64,000 bases of DNA from Variovorax sp. S12S4 (GCF_023195515.1 NZ_JALPKR020000002.1:2767001-2831000), one strand, 5' to 3'; positions 10,423-19,993 are shown, counted from the stretch's first letter. Translations and numbers: made by a program. Notes: a model not told the origin generated them from the letters alone.

Positions 10423-10809
10423 ATGAAATCCGGAAAATTCAAGCACCTTTTCGCCGCGCTCTTGTTGTCTTCGTCGGCCGTTGCGACCCTGCCTGCCTAC
10501 GCCCATGGCGCTGCGCCGGCGCGGCACGGCGGTGTTGTGCAGACTGCAAGCGACATGTCGTTCGAACTCGTGCCCGCCGCCGACGGTGCGGCGCTTTATG
10601 TCGTCGATCACGAGGCCGACTACAACGTCAAGCAGATGGGCGGCAAGCTGACCGTTCTGAACGGTGCCGAGAAGACTGAAGCCGAGCTCAAGCCGGCGGG
10701 CGGCAACAAGCTGGAAGCCAAGGGCGTCAAGCTCGGCAAAGGCGCCAAGGCAGTGGCTACGGTGACGGAAGGCCGCAAGACCACGACGGTGCGCTTCACG
10801 ATCAAGTAG
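10423..10809 (+). CDS. Small periplasmic protein at the end of the metal-efflux operon
   Basis: A 128-residue protein with a signal peptide cleaved after AYA, then HGAAPARHGGVV, an acidic middle and a Lys-rich beta-strand tail. It lies 77 bases after czcA on the same strand. Small His-containing exported proteins are often found beside HME-RND pumps and are thought to bind or deliver the metal. No named family is recognised, so the function is inferred from signal peptide and position only. Confidence 0.75.
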   Translation: MKSGKFKHLFAALLLSSSAVATLPAYAHGAAPARHGGVVQTASDMSFELVPAADGAALYVVDHEADYNVKQMGGKLTVLNGAEKTEAELKPAGGNKLEAKGVKLGKGAKAVATVTEGRKTTTVRFTIK

Positions 10810-10844
10810 CCCAGAGAGCCTCGGTACGTCGACGCCAGAGCCGG

Positions 10845-12110
10845 CTACTCCCCATCCACCCGGTCCCGCCGCATGGCACGCCAGAGCGCGAGGTCGTAGG
10901 AAATCTTCAGCAGCCCGCAGGCGATGAGCGGCAGCGAGATCCACCCCGCTGCAAACAGCGCACCGCTGATCGTCGGGCTGATGGCCGCGGCAAGGCTGCG
11001 CGGCACGGCCGTGAAACTCGCCGCGGCACTGCGCTCCGCGGGTGTGACCACCGCCATCACGTAGGCCGTTCGCGTGGGCACGTCCATTGACGACAGTGCA
11101 CTGCGAACCATCAGGAGGCCGAGTGCAATCGGCAAGCTGGGCGCCAGCGCCGCAAGTACCAGGCACACGTTGGCCGGCAAGTGCGTGAAGACCATGGTGT
11201 TGAGCAACCCGATGCGCTGGGCGACCACCGGTGCGGCAAGCTGCGATGCTGCACCGAGCAAACCGGTCCAGAAGAAGAACACGCCCGCCTGGGTCAGCGA
11301 GAGGCCGAACCGCTCCAGCAGCCACAGCGACATCAGCGCGTTGATGGCGAGTCCACCGGCAAACGAATCGACGCTGAAGAGCGCCGCCAGCCGCATCACC
11401 ACGCGCCGAGACGGTCCGAGCGGTGCCGGCGGCACAGGCGCGCCGTTCGCGCTGCTGCCGGTGCCGATGTGCGCGGGCAGCTTCCGGTAAAGCCAGAACA
11501 CGGCCAGCCCGATGGCCGCGTAGACCACGAACATCCCGCGCAGCGCATCGAGCCGCGTGAGTCCGCTGTGCCGAACCAGCCAGTCGGGCACGGCCGCGGC
11601 CAATGCACCCAATGCCGCGCACAACGCACCCAACAGGCTGTAGCGCGCGAACAGGGCCGTGCGGGCATGCCCCTGCGCCGCCGCAGCCAGCCGTGAATGT
11701 TCGAGCGGAAGGAACACGCTGACGTCTCCCGAACTGGGGTTGAGCGTGCCGACCAGCGCGACGATCAGCAATGGCCAGAACGACGTCAGGCCCGCAAAGC
11801 CCAGGCCCGTGGCCGCCATCAGCAAGGCGGCGCCCCGAAGCAGCCGGCCGCCCGCAAAGCGATATCCCCAGGCGCCCACTGCGAGGGTGGCAAGCGCCGA
11901 GCCCAGCATCGTCGCGGTGGCGACGATGCCGACCTCCAGCGTACCCAGCCCGATCGACAGCAGGTAGGCCGGCAGCAGCACGGCCATGTAGCCGTCGCCA
12001 AAGGCGCGCAGTCCGCGGGCGGCGAGCAAAGGCACGGCGCCCGGGTCGACTCCGGCTGGCAGCAGTCTTGCAAGACCGGTGCGCGGCCCAGGCGAAGGTG
12101 CGGCGCTCAT
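10845..12110 (-). CDS. MFS transporter
   Basis: A 421-residue major-facilitator protein with about twelve hydrophobic helices. The start is the ATG at 12110, which overlaps the stop of the upstream SOD-rhodanese gene as ATGA. Longer readings would run into that gene. Conserved MFS loop elements are weak and no substrate family is recognised. Coupling to an oxidative-stress-type fusion protein suggests export of a toxic or redox-active compound, but this is inference. It is convergent with the metal-efflux operon, about 35 bases away. Confidence 0.8.
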   Translation of the reverse strand: MSAAPSPGPRTGLARLLPAGVDPGAVPLLAARGLRAFGDGYMAVLLPAYLLSIGLGTLEVGIVATATMLGSALATLAVGAWGYRFAGGRLLRGAALLMAATGLGFAGLTSFWPLLIVALVGTLNPSSGDVSVFLPLEHSRLAAAAQGHARTALFARYSLLGALCAALGALAAAVPDWLVRHSGLTRLDALRGMFVVYAAIGLAVFWLYRKLPAHIGTGSSANGAPVPPAPLGPSRRVVMRLAALFSVDSFAGGLAINALMSLWLLERFGLSLTQAGVFFFWTGLLGAASQLAAPVVAQRIGLLNTMVFTHLPANVCLVLAALAPSLPIALGLLMVRSALSSMDVPTRTAYVMAVVTPAERSAAASFTAVPRSLAAAISPTISGALFAAGWISLPLIACGLLKISYDLALWRAMRRDRVDGE

Positions 12111-12889
12111 CGGCATGGCCCGGGAGGCTTGGCCTCGACCGGCCGGCCCGCGGCCTGCCAGCCGTCGAAGCCGCCGCGCAAACACCGCGCATCGATGCCC
12201 ATGGCGCGCAGCCGCATCGCGGTGCTGCGCCCGACCTCATGCCCGTAGGCGCAATAGACCACGACGCTGCGGTCCGCCGGCAGCTCGGAGGCCCATCGGT
12301 CCACGGCCGACGGGTCGAACCACGTGGCACCGGGGATCATCGCGGTCGCATGCTCGAACACGCCGGCCCGGCGAACGTCGAGCAGCGTCGATCCGGCGAC
12401 CTCATCTTGCGTTGCGCCGAAGGGCTCGCTGGCGGCGTGCACGGCCTGCTGGTAGCGCTCGTACACCCGAGCCCAGTGGATGTCTTCCATGAAGGAGTCG
12501 ACATGCACGCCCGCAGCGGCGCCGTGGTCCAGATGGTGCGCGTGCTCGTACATGTCCAGCGCCAGGATGGGTGTGGCGCCCGCAAGCGCGTGTGCATGGT
12601 CGGCGGCCCATTGGTTGACCAGCGTGCCTTCGCGCGGCTGGAAGCTCAGCAACACCCACCCCGAACCGCCGTCATGGGCCTTGCCCATGGCGGCAAACTC
12701 TTCGCGCCAACGCTCGGCACTGCCGAAGCTGGCCGAGAGGGCCAGCGCCATGGCAGGCTCCATCGGTTCGCTGTTGCCGCCGAGCGAGGCGAGGTACAGC
12801 TCGTGCAGCAGCATCGGGTCGAAGGGAGAAAGCGGGAGGGGAACGGGCGCAGAAAGCGCGTGAGATGCGTCAGGCGAAGTGGTGTCCAC
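12107..12889 (-). CDS. Fe/Mn superoxide dismutase C-terminal domain fused to a rhodanese domain
   Basis: 260 residues. Residues about 26-140 match the C-terminal half of Fe/Mn superoxide dismutase, with a metal-site DMYEHAHH resembling the SOD signature DVWEHAYY and a possible His29 ligand in LLHELYL. The N-terminal SOD hairpin with the first metal His is absent, so only three of four ligands are visible. Residues about 165-255 form a rhodanese domain with the loop VVYCAYGHEVGRST, including the catalytic Cys. Whether the SOD half still dismutates superoxide is doubtful. The gene overlaps the MFS gene, implying a shared role in detoxification or redox sensing. Confidence 0.8.
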   Translation of the reverse strand: MDTTSPDASHALSAPVPLPLSPFDPMLLHELYLASLGGNSEPMEPAMALALSASFGSAERWREEFAAMGKAHDGGSGWVLLSFQPREGTLVNQWAADHAHALAGATPILALDMYEHAHHLDHGAAAGVHVDSFMEDIHWARVYERYQQAVHAASEPFGATQDEVAGSTLLDVRRAGVFEHATAMIPGATWFDPSAVDRWASELPADRSVVVYCAYGHEVGRSTAMRLRAMGIDARCLRGGFDGWQAAGRPVEAKPPGPCR

Positions 12890-13012
12890 GGAGTGCTCCG
12901 TTGTGAGTCACCAGCGCTTGGACGGGACACCGTCTGACTTTGCAGAACGGGAGGCTGTTTTCCCGATGCCGGCATCGTACACCGGCTTTGAATCCGTTGT
13001 CCAAGCCGGGAG

Positions 13013-14457
13013 TCACGAACTTGGAGTGCGCCCCGCGAGCGTCTTGCGCGCCATGGCGCCGAGCGTGCGCAGGCCCTTCTCGATCCGGGGGCCCAGCCGT
13101 GGCCGCCGCTCAGCCGCAGGCAGTGGGCGTATTTGCCGCTGGCAGAGAACACGACGCCGGGCGCGAAGCAAATGCCTTTTTCGAGCGCCTGCGCAAACAG
13201 CAGGCGCGTGTCGGCCGGCTCGGGCAGCTCGACCCACAGCACAAAGTTTCCTTCGGGCCGCGACACCTTCGTGCCCGGCGGAAACGCCTGCTCGATCACC
13301 CGCGTCATGCGTTCGAGGGTGTCGGCAAACTCGCGCCGGATGCGGCGCAGGTGCCGGTCGTAGTCGCCGTTGGAGAGAAAGGTGGCCAGCGCCACCTGGG
13401 TCAGCACCGGCGTGGCCAGGCTCGTGGCGAACTTGGTTTCGAGCACCCGCGCCATGTGCCGGCCGGTCGCGACCCAGCCGATGCGGTAGCCGGGCGCAAG
13501 CGTCTTTGAAAACGAGCCGCAGTAGATGACGTTGTCGTGCGTGTCGAGCGCGCTGAAGGGCAGGGGGCGCTCCTCGCCGAAATGAACGTCGCCGTACACG
13601 TCATCTTCGATCAGCGGCACGCCGTGCTTCGCGAGCAGGCGCAGCACGGCGCGCTTGTTGTCTTCGGGCATGGTGCAGCCCAGCGGATTGCTGAAGCTCG
13701 ATGCCAGGACGCAGGCGCGCACCTTGCCCGAGGCCACGATGTCGCCGAGTGTGTCGACGTCCACGCCAGTGACGGCATCGGTTGGCAACTCGACCACCTT
13801 GAGCCTCTTCGCGCGCAAGACCTGAAGCAGCCCGAAGTAGGTGGGCGATTCGATCGCGACCGTGTCGCCGGGCTCGGTGACCGCGTCGAGCGCCAGTGCC
13901 AGCGCCTCGGTGCAGCCGCAGGTAATGGCGATGTCGTCGGGCGACAGCGCCTGCCCGTAGCGCAGCGCGCGCCGGGCAATTTCCAGGCGCAGCGACATCT
14001 CGCCGCGCGGCGGCGAATAGGTGTTGCTCTGCCCGCCCTTCACGCGCGCCGTGCGCGCAAGCACAAGATCCAGCTTGGACGAAGACAGCAGCCGCTGGTT
14101 GGGAATGGCGCAGCCGAGCGGCACCAGGGTGTCGTCGGAGGCGTGCTCCAGCAGGTCGAGCATGAGGCCCGAGAGCTCCACCTTCGCGGGCCGGATCGAG
14201 TGCCGCGTGGTCGTTGGAACGGGCAACGCGGGCGGCGCCTTGGCAACGTAGTAGCCCGACTGAGGCCGCACCTCGAGGATGCCGCGGTCTTCGAGCAGGC
14301 GATAGGCCTGAACGGCCGTGCTGAGGCTGGTGCGTTGCTGGGTGCTGATCTCGCGCAGCGACGGTGCGCGCATGCCGGGCCGCAGCGCGCCCCGGCCGGC
14401 GAGGCCGGCCACGAAATCGGCGACTTCTTCATAGCGGAACCGGGGAGATTGCGACAC
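13013..14457 (-). CDS. MocR-type regulator: GntR winged helix plus aminotransferase domain, one frameshift
   Basis: A GTG start at 14457 with AGGA upstream opens a winged-helix GntR domain (residues about 5-75, LREISTQQRTSLSTAVQAYR). A class I/II aminotransferase domain follows, with PLP-binding Lys318 in CGSFSKTLAPGYRIGW. The last 27 residues (GPRIEKGLRTLGAMARKTL) are in the -1 frame. Restoring one base in the G/C run at about 13087-13094 joins them after GGHGW. MocR proteins use PLP or an amino-acid adduct as effector. It is divergent from an aminotransferase gene, its probable target. Confidence 0.85.
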
Positions 14458-14520
14458 GGTTGAATCCTGCTTTCATGAACGGCACGGCATGCAACTGTAC
14501 TGCACCTAATTTCAATAAAT

Positions 14521-14570
14521 TGTGGCTGTTATCGCGAGTCACAAAACGGCAATATCAATGCACAGCCACA
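14521..14570. promoter_or_regulatory. Inverted repeat in the MocR/aminotransferase intergenic region
   Basis: TGTGGCTGT at 14521-14529 is the exact inverse complement of ACAGCCACA at 14562-14570, in the 135-base divergent spacer. This is a plausible operator for the adjacent MocR-type regulator, acting on both promoters. The second arm ends about 22 bases before the aminotransferase ATG. Confidence 0.5.
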
Positions 14571-14592
14571 ACAATCGATCAAGCAGCAGTAC

Positions 14593-15741
14593 ATGGCACG
14601 GTTTCCGGACAACGAAATCATCTCCCTGGTCAGCAAGGCGCCCCGGTTCGATCTTGCGGAAAGCGTGGGGCCGAGCGTGCGGCTCGCGGAACTGATCGAC
14701 ATGGCCTTCGGCGATGACGCCGATTTTTCGCTGGACTACGGAACGGCGGCGGGCAACCCGGAGCTGCGGCGGGAGATCGCAAACGAAAACGGCGTGCACG
14801 CCGACGACATCGTGGTCACGGTCGGCGGCATGCACGCGCTCTTTCTCATTGCCTTCACGCTGTGCGAGGCGGGCGACGAAGCCATCGTGGCCGAGCCGGT
14901 GTTTCCGCTTGCGCGCAACGCGCTGACCGCAGTGCGCGCCGTGACGCGTCCACTGCCGCTCGGCTTCGACACGGGCTACCGGATTGACCTGGAGGCGCTG
15001 CGACAGCTGCTGTCCCCCAAGACGAAGCTGGTGAGCCTGGCCTCGCCGCAGAACCCCTCGGGCGTTGCGATCCCCGAGCACACCCTGCGCGACATCGTGG
15101 CCATGCTGGCCGAGCACGCGCCCGATGCCTGGCTGCTGATCGACGAGACTTACCGGGAAGCCGCCTATGGAGAAGATGCCGCCGCGCCGAGCGCCGCATG
15201 CCTCGGGCCGAAGGTCATTTCGGTTTCTTCGCTGTCCAAGTGCCATGGGTCGGCGGGTTTGCGCATCGGCTGGGCGATCACGCGCGACACGGCGCTTCGA
15301 CAGGCGCTGGTGACGGCAAAGTTCAGCACGGTGATCTCCTGTTCGCCGGTCGACGAGGCGCTTGCGCTGGCCGTGTTCAGGCAGCGCGAACGGATCATCG
15401 GCGAGAGGCGCAAGCTCCTCGCGCAAAACCTGCAGCTGGTCGAGAACTGGGTGCTGCGCCATCCCGGCCACATCGACTGGGTGCGCCCGGATGCGGGGGC
15501 GTTGTGCTGCATGCGGCTCAAGCCCGAAGTCTTCGACGCCGCGGCGATCGAGCGCTTCTATGCGACGCTGGCCAGGTACAGCACGCGTGTCGCGCCCGGC
15601 GCGTGGTTCGGAGACGATCCGCTGGTGTTCCGGCTGGGCTTCGGCTTACCCACGCTCACGGCGCTGGCCATTGCGCTGGAGTGTGTATCGGTGGCGTTGA
15701 CCGAGGCCACGCGGGCGCCGGAGGGCGCGGCTACCTTCTAG
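14593..15741 (+). CDS. PLP-dependent class I/II aminotransferase
   Basis: A 382-residue fold-type I enzyme of normal length. Visible elements are the cofactor-binding VGGMHALFL segment, the conserved SPQNPSG loop, the DETYREAAY Asp/Tyr motif and the Schiff-base Lys216 in SSLSKCHGSAGLRIGW, with the phosphate/carboxylate Arg in the final region. The amino donor is unknown. It is divergently transcribed from a MocR regulator, a common arrangement in which the regulator controls the neighbouring PLP enzyme. Its stop codon overlaps that of the convergent histidine kinase within a shared CTAG. Confidence 0.9.
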   Translation: MARFPDNEIISLVSKAPRFDLAESVGPSVRLAELIDMAFGDDADFSLDYGTAAGNPELRREIANENGVHADDIVVTVGGMHALFLIAFTLCEAGDEAIVAEPVFPLARNALTAVRAVTRPLPLGFDTGYRIDLEALRQLLSPKTKLVSLASPQNPSGVAIPEHTLRDIVAMLAEHAPDAWLLIDETYREAAYGEDAAAPSAACLGPKVISVSSLSKCHGSAGLRIGWAITRDTALRQALVTAKFSTVISCSPVDEALALAVFRQRERIIGERRKLLAQNLQLVENWVLRHPGHIDWVRPDAGALCCMRLKPEVFDAAAIERFYATLARYSTRVAPGAWFGDDPLVFRLGFGLPTLTALAIALECVSVALTEATRAPEGAATF

Positions 15742-17606
15742 CCCGTGCTTTGCCCGCGCTGGGTCCAGCGCAGCGACACCCAGGTGCCTTCGCCGCGGCG
15801 GCTCTCGATGCGCAGCCGCGCACCGATTGCATCGGCCTGCTCGCGCAGCCCCACGATGCCGTAGTGCCCCGCGGCGCCCGCGCTCGGCTCGAAGCCGATG
15901 CCGTCGTCGCCGATCTCCAGCTCGACTTCATCGCTTACAACGCTGTGCAGGCGGATCAGCAGGCGCCGTGCGCCCGCATGGCGTTCGACGTTGCGCAGCA
16001 CTTCCTCGCACATGTGGAACACGGTTTCCGCCGGCTCGGCCGCCAGGTCGGACAACGCGGGGTCCATCTGGCAGTCGAGCTCGATGCCGGTGCGCTCGCC
16101 CAGGTTCTTGGCCAGCTCGGCCAGCGCCGCGCCCAGCCCGATGTCGCGCACCGGGTTGCTGCGCAGCTGGTCGATGGCGCGGCGTGCCTCGTCCAGCCCG
16201 TCGCGCGCCGCGCGCTCGGCCCGGACCAGTTCGTCCGGCAGCGCATCGGGCCGGCTCGATGCGAGGTGCTTGAGCACGCGGATCTCGGTGAGCATTGCCA
16301 TCATCGAATGCGCCAGCGTGTCGTGCAGCCCGCGCGCCAGGCGCAGGCGCTCGCGCACCACCGCGGCATCGCGTGACTCCTGCGCGAGCCGGCTGATCTC
16401 CTCGGTGCGCTGCCGCACGCGCTCGTCCAGTTCGGCGTTGAGCCGGCGCAGCTCGTCGCGCTCGCGCTGCAGCGTATTCAGCAATCGGTCGAGCGCGCTG
16501 CCCAGCCGCGCGGCTTCGTCGGCACCTTGCGGCACCTCGATGCGCGTTGCGCTTCCGGCCAGCACCGCGTCCGCCGAGTGGGCGATCACGCTCACCCGCC
16601 GCGTCAGGCGGTGCGCCACGATGATGCCGGCGGCAGCGGCCGCCAGGCCCAGAAGGCTGAGCACGATCGAGATGCGCCATTCGATGGCCGTGGCAAAGGC
16701 CGCGACCGATTCGACCGGCTGGATCACCACCGCCTGCCAGCCGAGCCGGCGCAGCGTGCCGTCGCGGGCATTGGGCGGAGAGGCGATCAGGTAGGGCCGG
16801 TTGTCCAGGAGCCGCCGGGTGCGAATGCGCGTGGGCAGATCGGATCCGTCGTTGCCCAGACCGGCGACGACGGGGTCGAATGGCGTGATGGGATCGCCCA
16901 CCTCTTGCCAGCGCTTGCCCAGCAGCACGGCCGGCCCGTGGCGCACGATTCCGTCGCGGTCGATCAGCAGCCATTCGCCGGGCGAGGCGCGGATTTCGGC
17001 CACCATCTTCTCCACCCAACTCCAGCTCAGGTTGGCCGCCACCACGCCGATGATCGCCCCGTCGGCATTGCGCACCGGCGCGGTGAGCTTCAGGAAGCGC
17101 TCACGCGGCGAGCGGCCTTCCTCGATCCATGCGGCGTTCAGGCCTTGCGAAATCCACGCGTGCTGATTGACGTTCTGGCCCACCACCTGTTCGTCGGTCG
17201 CGGCGACGATGAAGCCGTCGGCATCGGTCACCGCCAGCCAGATCAGGTCGGGCACGCCGCGGCGCACCGCCTCGAGCGAGCGCTTGAGGCGCGCGCCTTC
17301 GCTGTGCTGCACGTCTTCCGACAGCATGGCCGCCACCACGCTGACCGCCTGCAGGCGCAGCAGCAGTGCGGTGTCGAGCTCGGCGTTGACGTGCTCGGCC
17401 GCGGCTTCCAGCCGCTGGCCGTGCTGCTCGAGAAGCGTTGCACGCACGAAGCTGCGCAGCCACAGGTTGGACACCAGTGCCAGGCACAAGGTGAGCGCAA
17501 TCAGCAGCCAGCCGATCGCGGCGGCCATGGAGCGCCGTGGGTCGATGCGACGTGCGAGGTTCATTGGCTGCGGATTCTCGCAAACGGCAGCCGTGACTTT
17601 CGGCAT
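15738..17606 (-). CDS. Sensor histidine kinase, NarX/HisKA_3 type with periplasmic sensor
   Basis: I chose the ATG at 17606, which has AGGGGA eight bases upstream, giving about 622 residues. TM1 lies near residues 25-48, followed by a periplasmic PDC/Cache-like sensor (about 50-305), TM2 (309-332), a HAMP and coiled-coil linker, the HisKA_3 dimerisation box with phospho-acceptor His near residue 426 (RGLHDTLAHSM), and an HATPase domain with DDGIGF and GLREQA. The probable partner is the LuxR-type response regulator at 19238-19993. An oxalate/formate-type MFS gene lies between them on the other strand and is the likely regulated function. Confidence 0.85.
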   Translation of the reverse strand: MPKVTAAVCENPQPMNLARRIDPRRSMAAAIGWLLIALTLCLALVSNLWLRSFVRATLLEQHGQRLEAAAEHVNAELDTALLLRLQAVSVVAAMLSEDVQHSEGARLKRSLEAVRRGVPDLIWLAVTDADGFIVAATDEQVVGQNVNQHAWISQGLNAAWIEEGRSPRERFLKLTAPVRNADGAIIGVVAANLSWSWVEKMVAEIRASPGEWLLIDRDGIVRHGPAVLLGKRWQEVGDPITPFDPVVAGLGNDGSDLPTRIRTRRLLDNRPYLIASPPNARDGTLRRLGWQAVVIQPVESVAAFATAIEWRISIVLSLLGLAAAAAGIIVAHRLTRRVSVIAHSADAVLAGSATRIEVPQGADEAARLGSALDRLLNTLQRERDELRRLNAELDERVRQRTEEISRLAQESRDAAVVRERLRLARGLHDTLAHSMMAMLTEIRVLKHLASSRPDALPDELVRAERAARDGLDEARRAIDQLRSNPVRDIGLGAALAELAKNLGERTGIELDCQMDPALSDLAAEPAETVFHMCEEVLRNVERHAGARRLLIRLHSVVSDEVELEIGDDGIGFEPSAGAAGHYGIVGLREQADAIGARLRIESRRGEGTWVSLRWTQRGQSTG

Positions 17607-17789
17607 GGGTAGTTCCCCTGAGTCCTCGGGGTTTGTCTCGACTCGCTGCGTGACTTCCGGCAGGCGCGCCGGCGGCGGTTTGCGGCAACAGTTGCACCCA
17701 TCGCGATCCGTGCCCCCAGCGCGACTGAATTCCCAACCCTGCAACGTGCCGCGACGCGATCGGCGCGACAACGAATGGAGACGAAGCGA

Positions 17790-19094
17790 ATGAACCCCAC
17801 TTCCCCGACATACATCTCATCCGGCGCGCCGCCGCGATTGATCGACAACCGCTGGCTGCAGCTGGTGGTCGGCATCGTCTGCATGATTGCCACGGCCAAC
17901 ATCCAGTACGCGTGGACGCTGTTCGTGCCGGAAATCCAGGGCAAGTTCGGCTGGGAGCGTGCGTCGATCCAGGTCGCCTTCACCATCTTCGTGCTGGTGC
18001 AGACCTGGCTCGCGCCCATCGAGGGCTACTTCATCGACAAGTTCGGACCGCGCCTGATCGTGGCCTTTGGCGCGCTGTTCATCGGCGCGGCCTGGGTCAT
18101 CAACTCGCAGGCCACCACGCTGATGGGCTTCTACATCGGTGCGGCCGTCGGCGGCATTGGCGTGGGCTCCATCTATGCCACCTGCATCAACAACGCGCTC
18201 AAGTGGTTCCCCGATCGTCGCGGCCTGGCGGTGGGCCTGACGGCCGGCGGCTACGGCGCCGGTTCGGCCGCCACCATCCTGCCGATTGCGGCAATGATCG
18301 AATCGTCGGGCTTCCAGCAAGCCTTCATGTTCTTCGGCCTGCTGCAGGGCTCGCTGGCCTTTGCCGCGGCCTGGTTCCTGCGCGCGCCCAAGGGCAACGA
18401 AGTGCGCGGCTCGACCAAGCTTGCGCAGAGCCGCCGCGACTACACGCTGGGCGAGGCGCTTCGCACGCCGCTGTTCTGGCTGATGATCTTGATGTTCTCG
18501 TGCGTGGTTACCGGCGGCATGATGGCCGTGGCCCAACTGGGCGTGATTGCACAGGACCTGGGCGTGAAGAACTTCAAGGTCGACCTGTACTTCGTCACCA
18601 TGGCCGCACTGCCGCTCGCGCTGATGCTCGACCGCGTCATGAACGGCATCTCGCGTCCGCTGTTCGGCTGGATCTCCGACCACATCGGCCGCGAGAAGAC
18701 CATGGTGATCGCCTTCACGCTGGAAGGCATCGGCATCATCGCGCTGGGCTACTTCGGCCACAACCCGTGGGCCTTCCTGATCCTGTCGGGCGTGGTCTTC
18801 CTGGCCTGGGGCGAGGTGTATTCGCTGTTCTCCGCACTCGCGGGCGATGCGTTCGGCACCAAGCACATCGGCAAGATCTACGGCGTGCTGTACTGCGCGA
18901 AGGGCATCGGCGCGCTGTTCGTGCCACTCGGCAACCTGATGATGGAAGCGACCGGCACCTGGTCGACCGTGCTCTACACGGTGGCGGCTCTCGACCTGTT
19001 CGCCGCCTTCCTGGCCATCGTCGCGCTGCGGCCGATGCTGGCAAGGCACACGGCCAGCAATATCGGCGTCGTATGCGTCTTCGCCGGCGCCTGA
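17790..19094 (+). CDS. MFS transporter, oxalate/formate antiporter (OxlT) type
   Basis: A 434-residue twelve-helix MFS protein. The ATG at 17790 is preferred because GGAG lies nine bases upstream; an ATG at 17775 would add five residues. The N-terminal QYAWTLFVPEIQGKFGW and GGYGAGSAATILP segments and the later SRPLFGWISDHIGREKTM loop are typical of the oxalate:formate antiporter group of monocarboxylate transporters. It imports or exchanges a small carboxylate across the inner membrane. It is bracketed by a two-component system on the opposite strand and followed by a strong terminator. Confidence 0.85.
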   Translation: MNPTSPTYISSGAPPRLIDNRWLQLVVGIVCMIATANIQYAWTLFVPEIQGKFGWERASIQVAFTIFVLVQTWLAPIEGYFIDKFGPRLIVAFGALFIGAAWVINSQATTLMGFYIGAAVGGIGVGSIYATCINNALKWFPDRRGLAVGLTAGGYGAGSAATILPIAAMIESSGFQQAFMFFGLLQGSLAFAAAWFLRAPKGNEVRGSTKLAQSRRDYTLGEALRTPLFWLMILMFSCVVTGGMMAVAQLGVIAQDLGVKNFKVDLYFVTMAALPLALMLDRVMNGISRPLFGWISDHIGREKTMVIAFTLEGIGIIALGYFGHNPWAFLILSGVVFLAWGEVYSLFSALAGDAFGTKHIGKIYGVLYCAKGIGALFVPLGNLMMEATGTWSTVLYTVAALDLFAAFLAIVALRPMLARHTASNIGVVCVFAGA

Positions 19095-19165
19095 CCTTGC
19101 GATGCCGGGCGGCCTGTCGCCCGCGGGCCGCACGGCCTGATGGCCTGAGACCACTGCCATTCCCG

Positions 19166-19207
19166 CGCACCCTGGAGCCGGCTTTGCCGGGCTCCAGGGT
19201 GCGTTTT
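19166..19207 (+). terminator. Strong Rho-independent terminator after the OxlT-type gene
   Basis: CGCACCCTGGAGCC at 19166-19179 pairs perfectly with its inverse complement ending at 19203, with a short loop, followed by TTTT. A 14-bp G/C-rich stem of this kind can stop transcription from both the transporter and the convergent response-regulator gene. Confidence 0.85.
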
Positions 19208-19237
19208 CCATTCAGGGCGCCGAAGCGCTTCGGAGGG

Positions 19238-19993
19238 TTATTTCTTCAACACCAGCACAGCCAGTTCGGTGCGTGTGTTCGCGTGAAGCTTTTGCATGAT
19301 CCGGCTGACGTGGTTCTTCGCCGTTCCCTCGGCCAGGTTGAGCGCCGTGGCAATCTGGCGATTGCCGTAGCCCTTGGCAATCAGCTCGAGCACGGCGGCC
19401 TCGCGGTCGGTCAGCGGCTTGGTTGCCGCATCGGGCCCCAACAACTCGCCGGGAACGGTGGCCTGCGGTTCGGCGCGCAGGTCCGGCGCAGGCGCGGGCG
19501 GCGGCTCCTGCGCAACGCGGTCGGCCAGGAGCCGGAACTGGTCCATCACCTTGCGAGCGATTTGCGGCGTGAGCCGTGACTCGCCGCGGTGCACCGCCCG
19601 CACGGTGTCCAGCACCTCTTCCTCCGAGGCGTCCTTGAGAAGATAGGCCTGCGCGCCGGCGCGCACCGCGTCGAAGACGAGGTCGTCGCGGTCGAAGGTG
19701 GTCAGCACCATCACGCGCGTGTGCGGCAGCGCAGCCGAGATCTCGCGCGTGGCGAGCACGCCGCCCTTGCGCGGCATGTGCAGGTCCATCAGCACCACGT
19801 CGGGCAGCAGGCGGCGGGCCAGCTCCACGGCTTCGATGCCGTCGGCCGCCTGGCCGACCACTTCGATGTCCAACGCGGCATCGAGCAGCATGGCCATGCC
19901 GCGGCGGATGAGTGCCTGGTCGTCGGCAATCAGCACGCGAATCCGCGGCGCGGCATGCGGCGCGGGCGCCGACGGCTCGGCAATGGTGCTCAT
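19238..19993 (-). CDS. NarL/LuxR-family response regulator
   Basis: About 251 residues from the ATG at 19993. A receiver domain (residues about 18-135) has the DD pair (IADDQ), phospho-acceptor Asp70 (VVLMDLHMP), Thr and Lys (LLKDA). A variable linker is followed by a GerE/LuxR helix-turn-helix at the C-terminus (KPLTDREAAVLELIAKGYGN, then AEGTAKNHVSRIM). It is probably phosphorylated by the histidine kinase encoded 2.3 kb away beyond the OxlT-type transporter. The DUF1330 gene ends 7 bases upstream, so the two form an operon. Confidence 0.9.
   Translation of the reverse strand: MSTIAEPSAPAPHAAPRIRVLIADDQALIRRGMAMLLDAALDIEVVGQAADGIEAVELARRLLPDVVLMDLHMPRKGGVLATREISAALPHTRVMVLTTFDRDDLVFDAVRAGAQAYLLKDASEEEVLDTVRAVHRGESRLTPQIARKVMDQFRLLADRVAQEPPPAPAPDLRAEPQATVPGELLGPDAATKPLTDREAAVLELIAKGYGNRQIATALNLAEGTAKNHVSRIMQKLHANTRTELAVLVLKK

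Noticed and set aside
10339-12330. A 663-codon minus-strand frame across the MFS and SOD-rhodanese genes
   Set aside because: It is out of frame with both recognisable proteins, Arg/Ala-rich and without motifs; the true genes are the two ATGA-overlapping ones.
17817-19211. A 464-codon minus-strand frame opposite the OxlT-type gene
   Set aside because: Composition is typical of an antisense shadow, and the plus-strand transporter is unambiguous.
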